DNA of 23,579 bases. Origin: a virus. This document shows, piece after piece, positions 14,552 to 21,047 of this stretch (positions within the stretch are counted from its first letter, which is position 1; every line of letters begins with the position of its first letter). Below the pieces are notes generated by a model. The model was not told the origin of the DNA. It did not search any database and saw nothing but the letters and a program-made list of their open reading frames with translations. The stretch is taken from IMG/VR virus record IMGVR_UViG_3300030104_006150, positions 1 to 23,579 of that record; one strand, written 5' to 3'. The position numbers and the translations under genes are program-made.

Positions 14552-15845
14552 TTGTGTTTCTCTTGAAATGCGTATGGCGGAACTGATGGCTCAACAAGAA
14601 GCCAGTGGATTTCGCTTTGATATGGATGCAGCAGTCCGTGTCAGATCTGAACTCTCATCTGAGATGAATGATATCGAAGAGAAGCTTTCGACTAAATACA
14701 ACTATGTTCCTGGCAAGGTTTTTACACCTAAGCGCAAGAACGCTAAAGAGGGTTACTTTGCTGGTGCCCCTATGACGAAGTTACTGCCATTCAATCCTAC
14801 GAGTAGGCAGCATATTGCTTGGGCTCTACAGCACTTTAGAGGTGCTCGTTTCATTAAAGTTACTGAGACAGGCAAACCAAAGGTTGATGAAGCTACTCTT
14901 TCAGAGATGAGAGATGTTGCACTTCAGCAAGACAACCAAGCACTGCATGATGATTGCGAAAGTTTTATTCGTTTGCTGACATTACAGAAGTGGTTGGGAC
15001 AGTTATCAGAGGGTACCAATAGCTGGTTTAATACAATCGAAGATGATGGATGTATTCATCACACTTGTTCTTTAGCAACTATCAGCGGAAGAAACGCGCA
15101 CCGATCTCCAAATTTGGGGCAAGTCGTTTCTGCACCTTGGGCACGACAACTATTTATTCCACATCCTGGAATGTTAATGGTTGGAGCTGATTTAGAAGGG
15201 CTCGAATTGAGATGCCTAGGCCACTACCTCAGCGTTTATGACAATGGCAACTTTGCTGACGTTGTACTCAATGGTGATATACACCAGCAAAATGCTGATC
15301 GTGTTGGCTGTACTCGTAAAGAAGTCAAGACTATCACTTATGCTTTCATTTATGGGGCTGGTGACGCAAAGCTTGGCCACTCATTACATCCTGAGTACTC
15401 TGACGCACAGAAAAAATCTCTCGGTCAAGACTTACGTAGAAAGTTCTTAGATGCTATTCCTGGATTGGAGCCTTTAATTAATGCCGTCAAACAACGAGTT
15501 CGTGGAGCTGGCCGCCTTACTGGTCTTGATAGGAGGCCTATTTTTTGTAGGGCTGAGCATAGTTCCTTAAATTTTTTGCTTCAAAGTGCGGGCGCGATTT
15601 TATCTAAGCGCTGGTGTGTCATCGGCCAAGATCTACTTGATGAAGCAGGTCTTACCTATAACACCGATTACACGCGCTGTGCATACGTACACGATGAAGT
15701 ACAGCTATCTGTAGTTCCATCTGAAGTAGAGCGAGTCAAGAGCTTATTAGAAGCTGCTGCTCCATTAGCAGGGGAATACTATAAGTTCAGAGTTCCTATT
15801 GCTGCTTCTGCAGACAGTGGAGACAATTGGGCTAATACACATTGA
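14541..15845 (+). CDS. Family A DNA polymerase (T7-like), polymerase domain only
   Basis: The 434-aa product aligns with T7 gp5 after its exonuclease domain: motif A GADLEGLELRCLGHYL (D217), motif B RKEVKTITYAFIYGAG (R259, K263, Y267, Y271), and motif C VHDEVQL (H384, D385, E386). Tyr267 corresponds to E. coli Phe762, a Tyr variant as in T7. The segment before FAGAPMT is much shorter than in T7, so most of the thioredoxin-binding loop appears missing. ATG at 14541 (or 14544) follows ACGGAGG, a good ribosome site; the frame is open further upstream but lacks support. Exonuclease function is supplied by the gene at 13677. Together the two pieces total 608 aa versus 704 in T7. Confidence 0.92.
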   Translation: MMLDCVSLEMRMAELMAQQEASGFRFDMDAAVRVRSELSSEMNDIEEKLSTKYNYVPGKVFTPKRKNAKEGYFAGAPMTKLLPFNPTSRQHIAWALQHFRGARFIKVTETGKPKVDEATLSEMRDVALQQDNQALHDDCESFIRLLTLQKWLGQLSEGTNSWFNTIEDDGCIHHTCSLATISGRNAHRSPNLGQVVSAPWARQLFIPHPGMLMVGADLEGLELRCLGHYLSVYDNGNFADVVLNGDIHQQNADRVGCTRKEVKTITYAFIYGAGDAKLGHSLHPEYSDAQKKSLGQDLRRKFLDAIPGLEPLINAVKQRVRGAGRLTGLDRRPIFCRAEHSSLNFLLQSAGAILSKRWCVIGQDLLDEAGLTYNTDYTRCAYVHDEVQLSVVPSEVERVKSLLEAAAPLAGEYYKFRVPIAASADSGDNWANTH

Positions 15846-15857
15846 TACAATATCTGT

Positions 15858-16043
15858 ATGGAAAATGATACTGTACAGATAACAATAGATGAGCGAGGCG
15901 TTCGTGCCTTGCACTCTGCAGTTTCTCTTACTTTAGAGAAGTGGACTGGTCAAGGCAGTATTGATCAAGAGCAGCTATTACATTTAAAACCCTTTTTACA
16001 AGGCTGTATATTTGAATTTGAGTTTGCAAGGGATATTAGTTAG
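15858..16043 (+). CDS. Small unknown protein (61 aa)
   Basis: ATG at 15858, 12 bases after the polymerase stop. The product starts MENDTVQITIDERGVRALHS and continues with an amphipathic helix (SLTLEKWTGQG) and an acidic/aromatic end (FEFEFARDIS). No family recognised. It is the last gene of the replication block; an AT-rich palindrome follows. Confidence 0.65.
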   Translation: MENDTVQITIDERGVRALHSAVSLTLEKWTGQGSIDQEQLLHLKPFLQGCIFEFEFARDIS

Positions 16044-16046
16044 CCT

Positions 16047-16064
16047 TATTTTATAGATAAAATA
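16047..16064. repeat. Perfect AT-only inverted repeat
   Basis: TATTTTAT-AG-ATAAAATA is a perfect 8-bp inverted repeat in the 44-base spacer between the replication block and the 506-aa gene. It could be part of a promoter/operator or a weak terminator; the surroundings (to 16087) are strongly AT-rich. Confidence 0.4.
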
Positions 16065-16087
16065 TAAAATATATAAGCAATGAATAA

Positions 16088-17608
16088 ATGTCAAATAGAT
16101 TTGCTGGATTGTTTCGCTTAGGTACGCCTGAAGATCTTATTAGTCAAGCCAAGGACTATACAGATTTTGATATTGATATTAATCAAGGCGTTCAAGCCCG
16201 ATGGGATGCTGAGCTAAATGAAAAAGCACTTCGGACTCCTATTGTTGATAGAGATGAACTTAGTCAAGCTTGGATGAATCTTCAAGGCGAATCACGAGAT
16301 CTGCTTAATGATCCAGGTGACTATCGTGGTATAACCCATGGTACTGAAGTCGCTTTCCCAGATGAAATCAACGACTTAAGGAATCAACAAATGATTGAAT
16401 TTGATAATGACTTTGAACGTTCACGTCATCGCTGGCGTACACATCCTGCCTTAAAAGATTTAGAGCAAGTTCCTAACTATTTTCAAATAGAAAACGATCG
16501 CTGGCAGTCAAAAGGCAAAGCACCTGATGACCTTGACTTACTTAATAATTATGCAAGAAGGATAAAGCAGTATCCTCCCGCTTACTTTGAAGGCTCAGCA
16601 GGTAGAGAGTTTAATGCAGATATGGTCGATCAATGGCGTAATAGAAAATTGTTAGAAATTGAACCTACAATGAATCCTCGTGATCCGAGGGTGCTGAATA
16701 GTCAACAAGCAAGAAGAGATAGTCAAGCTCAGATGCGTAAATTTATAGATAATATGAATAATCCTAAACCTCAAGCTATTCCTGATCAACTACCATCCAC
16801 AGTTGAGTTACCTAAAAGTCTTAGAAATCTAGATGCTATGAAAGGAGATATAAGAGCTATAAGTGATGAATCGAGTAAGTTAATGCAGGAATTAGGGATT
16901 CCTCCAGATACTCAACCTACTGATATGCGTCGTATAAGTGAGGAGGCAGGCCAATTGTTAGAAGATCTTGGTGGACCGCGTACAAACGTTGAGTATTTCC
17001 GTGATGGGCGTGTAATTCGACCTAGAACACCTACCACTGAATCGCTTCTAAGAGATCTAGATCAGATTCCAGCACCTAAGCCAGCAACTACTCCTAATAC
17101 ACCTACTACCCAGCCGCGTATTGTTCGTAAGGGTCCAGGTACAGCGCTTACCAACATACCTAAAGGTTTAGGCGTTGAAGTCGCAGCCGACGCTGCTTTA
17201 CAGTTTGCTGCAGGCGAATCACCAGAACAATCTATCTATGGAGCATTCACTAATTTAATTCCACAAGGCGGTCCTGTTGCCAATACAGAACTACCTCTTG
17301 TAATTGGTGGACGCGAGTATCAAAAGACTAATGAACCTAGTAGAGTCATTGGGCCTGATGGTAAAGCTTATGGGCTACAAATCAAAAACGGTGAATATGA
17401 AGTTGTAGATTATGGCCGAGGCGCTGCAGGTGGCAGACCAATTTATTCTGACTTTACTGATTTGGTTGGAGCTATTGGCAACGCGACTGAACAGCGTATT
17501 AGGGGCAATATGCCTCCTCCAGATAAAGATGATAAAGTTTTACGTAATGAAGGACGTTACATTTTAGATGCACTGTGGAACGGCAAGGTTCCATATGTTA
17601 GTAGATAA
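16088..17608 (+). CDS. Large unknown protein (506 aa), possibly virion-associated
   Basis: ATG at 16088. The first half (MSNRFAGLFRLGTPEDLISQ onward) is hydrophilic and rich in Asp, Arg, Gln and Pro with no catalytic motif; residues about 210-350 are Pro/Thr-rich and probably disordered (TPTTESLLRDLDQI, TPNTPTTQPRI). The C-terminal 140 residues are more ordered, with GPGTALTNIPKGLGVEVAAD and VIGPDGKAYGLQIKNGEYEV. There is no signal peptide or membrane segment. Its size and composition would suit an internal virion or ejection-type protein, but it lies on the plus strand among accessory genes and I cannot name a family. Confidence 0.6.
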   Translation: MSNRFAGLFRLGTPEDLISQAKDYTDFDIDINQGVQARWDAELNEKALRTPIVDRDELSQAWMNLQGESRDLLNDPGDYRGITHGTEVAFPDEINDLRNQQMIEFDNDFERSRHRWRTHPALKDLEQVPNYFQIENDRWQSKGKAPDDLDLLNNYARRIKQYPPAYFEGSAGREFNADMVDQWRNRKLLEIEPTMNPRDPRVLNSQQARRDSQAQMRKFIDNMNNPKPQAIPDQLPSTVELPKSLRNLDAMKGDIRAISDESSKLMQELGIPPDTQPTDMRRISEEAGQLLEDLGGPRTNVEYFRDGRVIRPRTPTTESLLRDLDQIPAPKPATTPNTPTTQPRIVRKGPGTALTNIPKGLGVEVAADAALQFAAGESPEQSIYGAFTNLIPQGGPVANTELPLVIGGREYQKTNEPSRVIGPDGKAYGLQIKNGEYEVVDYGRGAAGGRPIYSDFTDLVGAIGNATEQRIRGNMPPPDKDDKVLRNEGRYILDALWNGKVPYVSR

Positions 17609-17610
17609 AC

Positions 17611-17626
17611 ATATACAATATAAGTA
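17611..17626 (+). promoter_or_regulatory. Possible host-type promoter -10 before the riboswitch
   Basis: TATACAAT at 17612-17619 resembles a sigma70 -10 element (TACAAT at 17614-17619). Transcription would start near 17626, just before the riboswitch-like RNA. No clear -35 is seen. Confidence 0.35.
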
Positions 17627-17630
17627 AGTG

Positions 17631-17681
17631 CGTTGAACCTTTAGCTAGGTCGCAAGTAACCCTTGAGGGGGCGAAGCAACG
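17631..17681 (+). promoter_or_regulatory. Glutamine riboswitch-like RNA (glnA / downstream-peptide class)
   Basis: The 51 bases fold like the cyanobacterial glutamine riboswitch: P1 CGTTG (17631-17635) with CAACG (17677-17681), P2 ACCT with AGGT (17637-17640/17647-17650), the E-loop-like strand GCAAGTAA at 17652-17659, P3 CCC with GGG (17660-17662/17667-17669, loop TTGA), and the closing strand GCGAAG before CAACG. The known Synechococcus aptamer has GGAAGUAA and UGAAGCAACG at these places; here one G of the first is C. It lies 31 bases before a small-protein ATG, exactly the downstream-peptide arrangement, and would sense L-glutamine to control that gene. Match is from memory of the consensus, not a covariance search. 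Confidence 0.75.
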
Positions 17682-17712
17682 GGAATTCATTCACACTTTT
17701 GAGGACAACCAA

Positions 17713-17883
17713 ATGACTAGCGTAACCGTGCAAGGGCTTCTATCAGCTCGCCGTAAGGAGCTGCGTTCTAAAGTAGAGCGCGAGCATCATCAGAAAAATG
17801 AGATGCAAGTAGTGAGTTTCATCAGAGAAGACAAAGCTGGTAGATGCTACACATATCGCGGCGTAGAGTACTGCTATCAGTGA
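17713..17883 (+). CDS. Small DUF4278-like protein under the riboswitch (56 aa)
   Basis: ATG at 17713 follows TTTGAGGA (Shine-Dalgarno GAGGA at 17701-17705, 7 bases before the ATG). The product starts MTSVTVQGLLSARRKELRSK, a basic amphipathic helix, and ends GRCYTYRGVEYCYQ, which matches the TYRGVxY signature of the small cyanobacterial DUF4278 family. Its codons are richer in G+C than its neighbours, hinting at recent transfer from a host. Glutamine riboswitches of this class precede small peptides in picocyanobacteria, some linked to nitrogen control; whether this one acts on glutamine synthetase or anything else is unknown. Confidence 0.75.
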   Translation: MTSVTVQGLLSARRKELRSKVEREHHQKNEMQVVSFIREDKAGRCYTYRGVEYCYQ

Positions 17884-17890
17884 AATACTT

Positions 17891-17921
17891 TTGCCGCTAA
17901 TTGCATAATTGCTCCTATAAT
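17891..17921 (+). promoter_or_regulatory. Sigma70-type promoter
   Basis: A perfect TATAAT at 17916-17921 has TTGCCG at 17891-17896 upstream (19-base spacer). It would start transcription near 17928, 30 bases before the ATG of the next gene. Confidence 0.55.
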
Positions 17922-17927
17922 ATTTCT

Positions 17928-17942
17928 AGCAGGACCCCTGCT
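17928..17942 (+). other. Hairpin at the predicted mRNA 5' end
   Basis: AGCAGG-ACC-CCTGCT is a perfect 6-bp stem with a 3-base loop located where the promoter at 17916 predicts the transcript start. No T-run follows, so it is more likely a 5' stabilising stem than a terminator. Confidence 0.4.
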
Positions 17943-17958
17943 CTGAATATATGTAATT

Positions 17959-18315
17959 ATGTTTTTTAATTCAATTGTGGCAATAGCTTTTGGAACTATT
18001 GTCAATACTCCATCAGTATTGCCACAGGTTCACGAATCAAATCGGTATCCTGCTACAGACTTTGAGCTTTATTGTAATAGTAATATGCAATCTAATCTCA
18101 TGGCTGTACTTGAAGATAATGCTGGTGTAGCTACTGCATTCTTCCGTGATGGGCAAGTGGTAGGTATCCCAGAGAAAGGAATGAAAGCTCAAGTACTAGG
18201 TGTTTGGCATACTGGTCCAACACCTGATGACATTACTATCACTCCACACGATGGATTTGTAAGCGTGATTTATGATCTTGAAAGCAAGAAATGTGATTAC
18301 CACTTTACTAAGTGA
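17959..18315 (+). CDS. Putative exported unknown protein (118 aa)
   Basis: The N-terminus MFFNSIVAIAFGTIVNTPSV is hydrophobic and could be a signal peptide or anchor, though it lacks a clear positive n-region. The rest (FELYCNSNMQSNLMAVLED, then FRDGQVVGIPEKGMK, ITITPHDGFVSVIYDLESK) looks like a small beta-rich domain with two cysteines that could form a disulphide in the periplasm. No family recognised. It has its own TATAAT promoter and is followed by another promoter, so it is expressed independently, as expected of a moron-type accessory gene. Confidence 0.6.
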   Translation: MFFNSIVAIAFGTIVNTPSVLPQVHESNRYPATDFELYCNSNMQSNLMAVLEDNAGVATAFFRDGQVVGIPEKGMKAQVLGVWHTGPTPDDITITPHDGFVSVIYDLESKKCDYHFTK

Positions 18316-18342
18316 TATCCACTTTTCTTATATTCATCCATC

Positions 18343-18348
18343 TATAAT
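18343..18348 (+). promoter_or_regulatory. Promoter -10 (TATAAT) before the outer-membrane gene
   Basis: TATAAT at 18343-18348 lies 49 bases before ATG 18398; the -35 is not clear. A second candidate is the extended -10 TGCTATACAT at 18370-18379 with TTTAAG at 18351-18356 (about 16 bases apart). Either would serve only the beta-barrel gene, which has its own terminator. Confidence 0.45.
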
Positions 18349-18397
18349 AATTTAAGCAGTATTAATACTTGCTATACATATCTTTCATCAATTTTTT

Positions 18398-18772
18398 ATG
18401 TCTATTATTTCCAAGACTTTCGCTGCTTGTTTGGCAGCTGCAAGCTTCTGTAGTGCTTCTGCTATGGCAGCACCCTACGTAAGCACTGAAACCGACATCA
18501 TGGGTGTCAACAGCGAATATGACGCAACTCTCTTCACAGCCCGTGTTGGGTACGAGTGGGACAACCTGGATGCTCCTGTAGTTCCCTATGTCGAAATCGG
18601 CGGCGGTGTATTCACAAACACTGATGGTGATTCAGATGGCACCTTCGTTGTTGAAGGTGGTTTGTTTGCTGAACTGACGGAAAACTTAGGCACAGCAGTC
18701 TCCGTTGAGAATGTCCGCATTTCTGATGACAACAACTGGCTTGTAGAATTCGATCTGCGCTACACATTCTGA
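18398..18772 (+). CDS. Outer-membrane beta-barrel protein with signal peptide
   Basis: The 124-aa product starts with a typical Sec signal peptide (MSIISKTFAACLAAASFCSA, then SAMA before APYVS, cleavage after about residue 24). The mature part of about 100 residues alternates polar and hydrophobic residues (ATLFTARVGYEWDNL, VPYVEIGGGVF, FVVEGGLFAELTENLGTAVS) and ends VEFDLRYTF; a terminal Phe with aromatic residues at alternate positions is the outer-membrane barrel signal recognised by BamA. Length fits a small or partial barrel. It is flanked by its own promoter and strong terminator and is more G+C-rich than its neighbours, indicating an acquired cassette. It may alter the host surface, for example against superinfection; that is inference. 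Confidence 0.75.
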   Translation: MSIISKTFAACLAAASFCSASAMAAPYVSTETDIMGVNSEYDATLFTARVGYEWDNLDAPVVPYVEIGGGVFTNTDGDSDGTFVVEGGLFAELTENLGTAVSVENVRISDDNNWLVEFDLRYTF

Positions 18773-18788
18773 TTTTATAAACATAAGT

Positions 18789-18815
18789 AGGGCCTCCTCT
18801 CGGAGGCTCTTTTTT
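18789..18815 (+). terminator. Strong intrinsic terminator
   Basis: A 9-bp stem AGGGCCTCC / GGAGGCTCT (one G-T pair) with loop TCTC is followed by a T-run (TTTTT from 18811). It ends the outer-membrane protein transcript. Confidence 0.9.
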
Positions 18816-18846
18816 ATTATTTTCTACAATTAATAAAGGTAACTAT

Positions 18847-18858
18847 ATGTACTTATGA
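18847..18858 (+). other. Possible three-codon upstream ORF (Met-Tyr-Leu)
   Basis: AAAGG at 18835-18839 is spaced 7 bases before ATG 18847, which opens ATG-TAC-TTA-TGA; the TGA overlaps the ATG of the kinase-like gene at 18855. The Shine-Dalgarno fits this mini-frame better than the main start (15 bases), so start choice by coupling is possible. Confidence 0.3.
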
Positions 18859-19559
18859 TTAGAAAGGCTGGTGATATTATCAATGAATATCTTAGAGAAG
18901 GTAAATTAGCAGCCAACCGCAGTACTCCAATTGGAACTGGTGGCAATGCTGTCGTATTTGCTTCTGATGTTCCTGGCAACGTAATGAAGCAGTTAACCCA
19001 GAGAGACGAGGGTAAGTTTGGTTTGCCTGGTGATAATCCAAAAGTGATAGATGAAGCTAACTTACAAGCTATTGCTGCTGAAATGGGCATTGCTCCCAGA
19101 GTTGCTGGTGTTGAAACTTTTAAAGGGGGTGTAGGTAATCGTATTGAGATGCAAGATATCAGTAATAATTACGAAACTCGTGGCAAAAGATATCGAGATT
19201 TTCCTACAGGTATGAATGCTGTTCGTGTAAATCAGCAGCTAGGTCAGCTAGCTCTTAGAGGAGTTCGCTTAGAAGACAGGCACAATGGCAATGTTCGTTA
19301 TCACAAAATGACTGGCAGGCCAATGCAACTTGACTTTGGCATCGCTGGTAAATTAAATGATAAATCAGAGAAAGCTGCCTTCCTATCAGAAGTAACTGCT
19401 GAAGGCTTTGAAGCTGCTGGTATTCCTGAAATGGGCAGCATACTTAGAGCCACCGTAATGGACATGTTAGAAGGTGGAGATGTCGATGATGCTTTAGATG
19501 TAGCTCGCCAAGGTTTTGGTCGATTGATGCAGATTAAAAAGACTACTCAATTGTCCTAA
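18855..19559 (+). CDS. Protein-kinase-like protein
   Basis: The 234-aa product has kinase-fold motifs in order: glycine loop GTGGNAVVF at 27-35, VMKQL with K45 as ATP-binding lysine, possible helix-C glutamate E67, catalytic loop LEDRHNGNV at 139-147 (D141, N146) and LDFGIAG with the DFG triad at 160-162. The D-x-H-x-GN layout resembles RIO/ABC1/aminoglycoside-kinase-type atypical kinases rather than HRD kinases. All key residues are present, so it could be active. The C-terminal lobe is short. Substrate unknown: host regulation or virion function are both possible. No strong promoter is visible; start is ATG at 18855. It converges with the minus-strand gene at 19543, overlapping by 17 bases. 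Confidence 0.65.
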   Translation: MIRKAGDIINEYLREGKLAANRSTPIGTGGNAVVFASDVPGNVMKQLTQRDEGKFGLPGDNPKVIDEANLQAIAAEMGIAPRVAGVETFKGGVGNRIEMQDISNNYETRGKRYRDFPTGMNAVRVNQQLGQLALRGVRLEDRHNGNVRYHKMTGRPMQLDFGIAGKLNDKSEKAAFLSEVTAEGFEAAGIPEMGSILRATVMDMLEGGDVDDALDVARQGFGRLMQIKKTTQLS

Positions 19560-19824
19560 GAGTTTCTGCTCTGCGTCTTTCTTTGCCTACTTCTCTCATA
19601 CGTAACTGTTGTATTTCCCTGCCACGCAGGAATCCACCAGAGCCTGGTGATCTGCTTACAGTATCTGGCTCAGCACCTTCACGCCAGTTCTCTGCAGCTT
19701 TACGTGCTTTAACTCTTTTAAGGCTCTTCTGATCTTCCCTAGCACCCCGATTGTAGTCTCGTTTATCTTGATCAGATAACCTACGACGATCTACAGTAGT
19801 GTTTTGGAATTGATTTAAAGCCAA
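19543..19824 (-). CDS. Unknown basic, arginine-rich protein (93 aa)
   Basis: No ATG is available near the beginning; TTG at 19824 gives MALNQFQNTTVDRRRLSDQD. The product is very rich in Arg, Lys and Glu (KSLKRVKARKAAENWREGAE, REVGKERRRAETLRTIE) and probably disordered or helical. No family recognised; composition would suit nucleic-acid or capsid-interior binding. Its 3' end overlaps the kinase-like gene tail to tail by 17 bases. It is the last gene of the minus-strand transcript. Confidence 0.55.
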   Translation of the reverse strand: MALNQFQNTTVDRRRLSDQDKRDYNRGAREDQKSLKRVKARKAAENWREGAEPDTVSRSPGSGGFLRGREIQQLRMREVGKERRRAETLRTIE

Positions 19825-19833
19825 CAGTTTATA

Positions 19834-20013
19834 TTATCCGTCTTTATCATTATACTCCTCCCAAGTTGCTGCATTAAAACAGACAATCCAATCTGAGTCT
19901 TCATCTAGCAGATGATCAGGTAATTCATTTTCAAGAATTTTGACTGCCGCTAAATGGTGTGGTGAGCCTTTCTGGAATTCGTTAAAGAATTCAAGCAGCT
20001 CTACTCTATTCAT
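19834..20013 (-). CDS. Small acidic unknown protein (59 aa)
   Basis: ATG at 20013 lies in an ATGA overlap with the upstream gene; stop TAA at 19834. The product starts MNRVELLEFFNEFQKGSPHH and has AAVKILENELPDHLLDEDSD and WIVCFNAATWEEYN. It is acidic and helical with several Trp/Phe. The coupled start and ordinary composition support it; no family can be named, though small acidic proteins of this type occur near lysis or late genes of cyanophages. Confidence 0.65.
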   Translation of the reverse strand: MNRVELLEFFNEFQKGSPHHLAAVKILENELPDHLLDEDSDWIVCFNAATWEEYNDKDG

Positions 20014-20279
20014 CGGATCCCAATTTCCGTATTTAGTTTGACTACTGCCTTAGCTATAGGAGTAATTGTGGTCATTACTTTCTTAAGCAGCTCTTGGTCT
20101 ATTTCTTTATGACGGCTTTCGATGCGATCATATGCAGTCTGAAGCAGTTCAATATCTGCGCTAGTGCTTTCAATTAGGCTTTGAAACTCTTTTACTTTCT
20201 TATTTTGTTGATCTGTTTTCCAGTCAGTAAATTTCATGCCTAGCATTAAAGCAAGCACTGGTCCCAATACGTATTCCAT
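20010..20279 (-). CDS. Small membrane-anchored coiled-coil protein (89 aa)
   Basis: The N-terminus MEYVLGPVLALMLGMKFTDW contains one membrane segment (about residues 3-16), followed by a long charged helix (QQNKKVKEFQSLIEST, LLQTAYDRIESRHKEIDQEL) that could form a coiled coil. The layout, one membrane helix plus coiled coil, fits phage lysis accessories (spanin-like or XhlA-like) but no lipobox or endolysin is nearby. Stop overlaps the next ATG (ATGA). Confidence 0.6.
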   Translation of the reverse strand: MEYVLGPVLALMLGMKFTDWKTDQQNKKVKEFQSLIESTSADIELLQTAYDRIESRHKEIDQELLKKVMTTITPIAKAVVKLNTEIGIR

Positions 20280-20313
20280 ATATACTTTATAACTTTTGGT
20301 AGTCTAGCTTAAT

Positions 20314-20658
20314 TTATACGAATTGAAGACCATCATCTTCAAGGTCATCATTCTCGTAGCCTTCATCATAAATATCTGTTGGCATCGTATCTGTTTCATC
20401 TTGGCTTTGAAGTTTCAAGAGATCACAGAAAGTTTCCTCAGAAATAATTTCAGGTAAACCACCTTGCTGTTCATCAATTTTAAACATTATTCCATTAGCC
20501 ATAAGCACATTCTGTACTCCGTTCTTCTGTTCCATTCTCGATTTGAGCAGTCGTAATGCTGTCTTCTCCAGTGCATGTCTGCTCATCCTCGAACATTCGA
20601 ATCTCGCTCTTTGTAAGGCGAAACGTTGTTCTATTGTCAGCCCAGTCGTCGTGTTCAT
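20314..20658 (-). CDS. nblA: NblA-like phycobilisome degradation protein with acidic extension
   Basis: NblA proteins (about 60 aa) tag phycobilisomes for degradation. Residues 6-58 match the family pattern: LTIEQRFALQ (NblA: LSLEQQFSL), MSRHALEK, LRLLKSRMEQ and VLMANGIMF, two helices of the NblA type. Viral NblA homologues are known in freshwater and marine cyanophages and are thought to dismantle the antenna during infection. Unlike the short host protein this one has a further 50 residues, very acidic (DETDTMPTDIYDEGYENDDL), of unknown role. Assignment is by eye and the family is short, so a search is needed to be sure. Its first 164 bases are overlapped in another frame by the HNH gene. 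Confidence 0.65.
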   Translation of the reverse strand: MNTTTGLTIEQRFALQRARFECSRMSRHALEKTALRLLKSRMEQKNGVQNVLMANGIMFKIDEQQGGLPEIISEETFCDLLKLQSQDETDTMPTDIYDEGYENDDLEDDGLQFV

Positions 20659-20992
20659 TTTTTGAGTACTGCGAATTTTCTATCCATTCTTTAATAACCT
20701 CAGTAACAACTTCATTGTAATATTCCTGTCGTTTGTACCAATCTAACCAGTTTTCACTACCTTTGCTGCGATTGCATGAAACACAGCAAGGTAATAGGTT
20801 GTTTTTAAATGATGTACCGCCCCTGCATTTAGGAATGATGTGATCTACGGTTGTCGCTCTTTCAACTCTGCAATAAGCACAGAGACCGCCAAAGCTAGAT
20901 CTAATAATGTGTTTGAACTGTTTTTTGGCAGTTCTCTTATTAAGACATTGGAGGTCGTACATTAGCTCCCTCCAACACTCTTCAATTTGCAT
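20495..20992 (-). CDS. HNH endonuclease (zinc-type) overlapping nblA-like gene
   Basis: The product has the classical zinc HNH: CAYC at 38-41, DHIIPKCRGG at 50-59 with D50/H51, NNLLPCCVSCN with C70/C73, then RSKG. ATG at 20992 (165 aa) is chosen; a TTG at 21007 would add five residues. After about residue 111 the frame runs through the first 164 bases of the nblA-like gene, giving a tail (starting near NEHDDWADNRT) that looks like out-of-frame sequence rather than a domain. This suggests an inserted homing endonuclease whose original stop was lost, or true overprinting. The nuclease core itself is intact. Confidence 0.85.
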   Translation of the reverse strand: MQIEECWRELMYDLQCLNKRTAKKQFKHIIRSSFGGLCAYCRVERATTVDHIIPKCRGGTSFKNNLLPCCVSCNRSKGSENWLDWYKRQEYYNEVVTEVIKEWIENSQYSKNEHDDWADNRTTFRLTKSEIRMFEDEQTCTGEDSITTAQIENGTEERSTECAYG

Positions 20993-21011
20993 GCAGTTGT
21001 CCAGCAACTTA

Positions 21012-21047
21012 CCTTAACTTTAATTAAGGCATGTCTCTTTTAATGCC
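21012..21047. repeat. Two adjoining inverted repeats between minus-strand genes
   Basis: CCTTAA/TTAAGG (21012-21017/21024-21029) and GGCAT/ATGCC (21028-21032/21043-21047) adjoin in the spacer between the XhlA-like and HNH genes. They may form alternative hairpins that attenuate or process the minus-strand message. No T-run of note. Confidence 0.35.
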
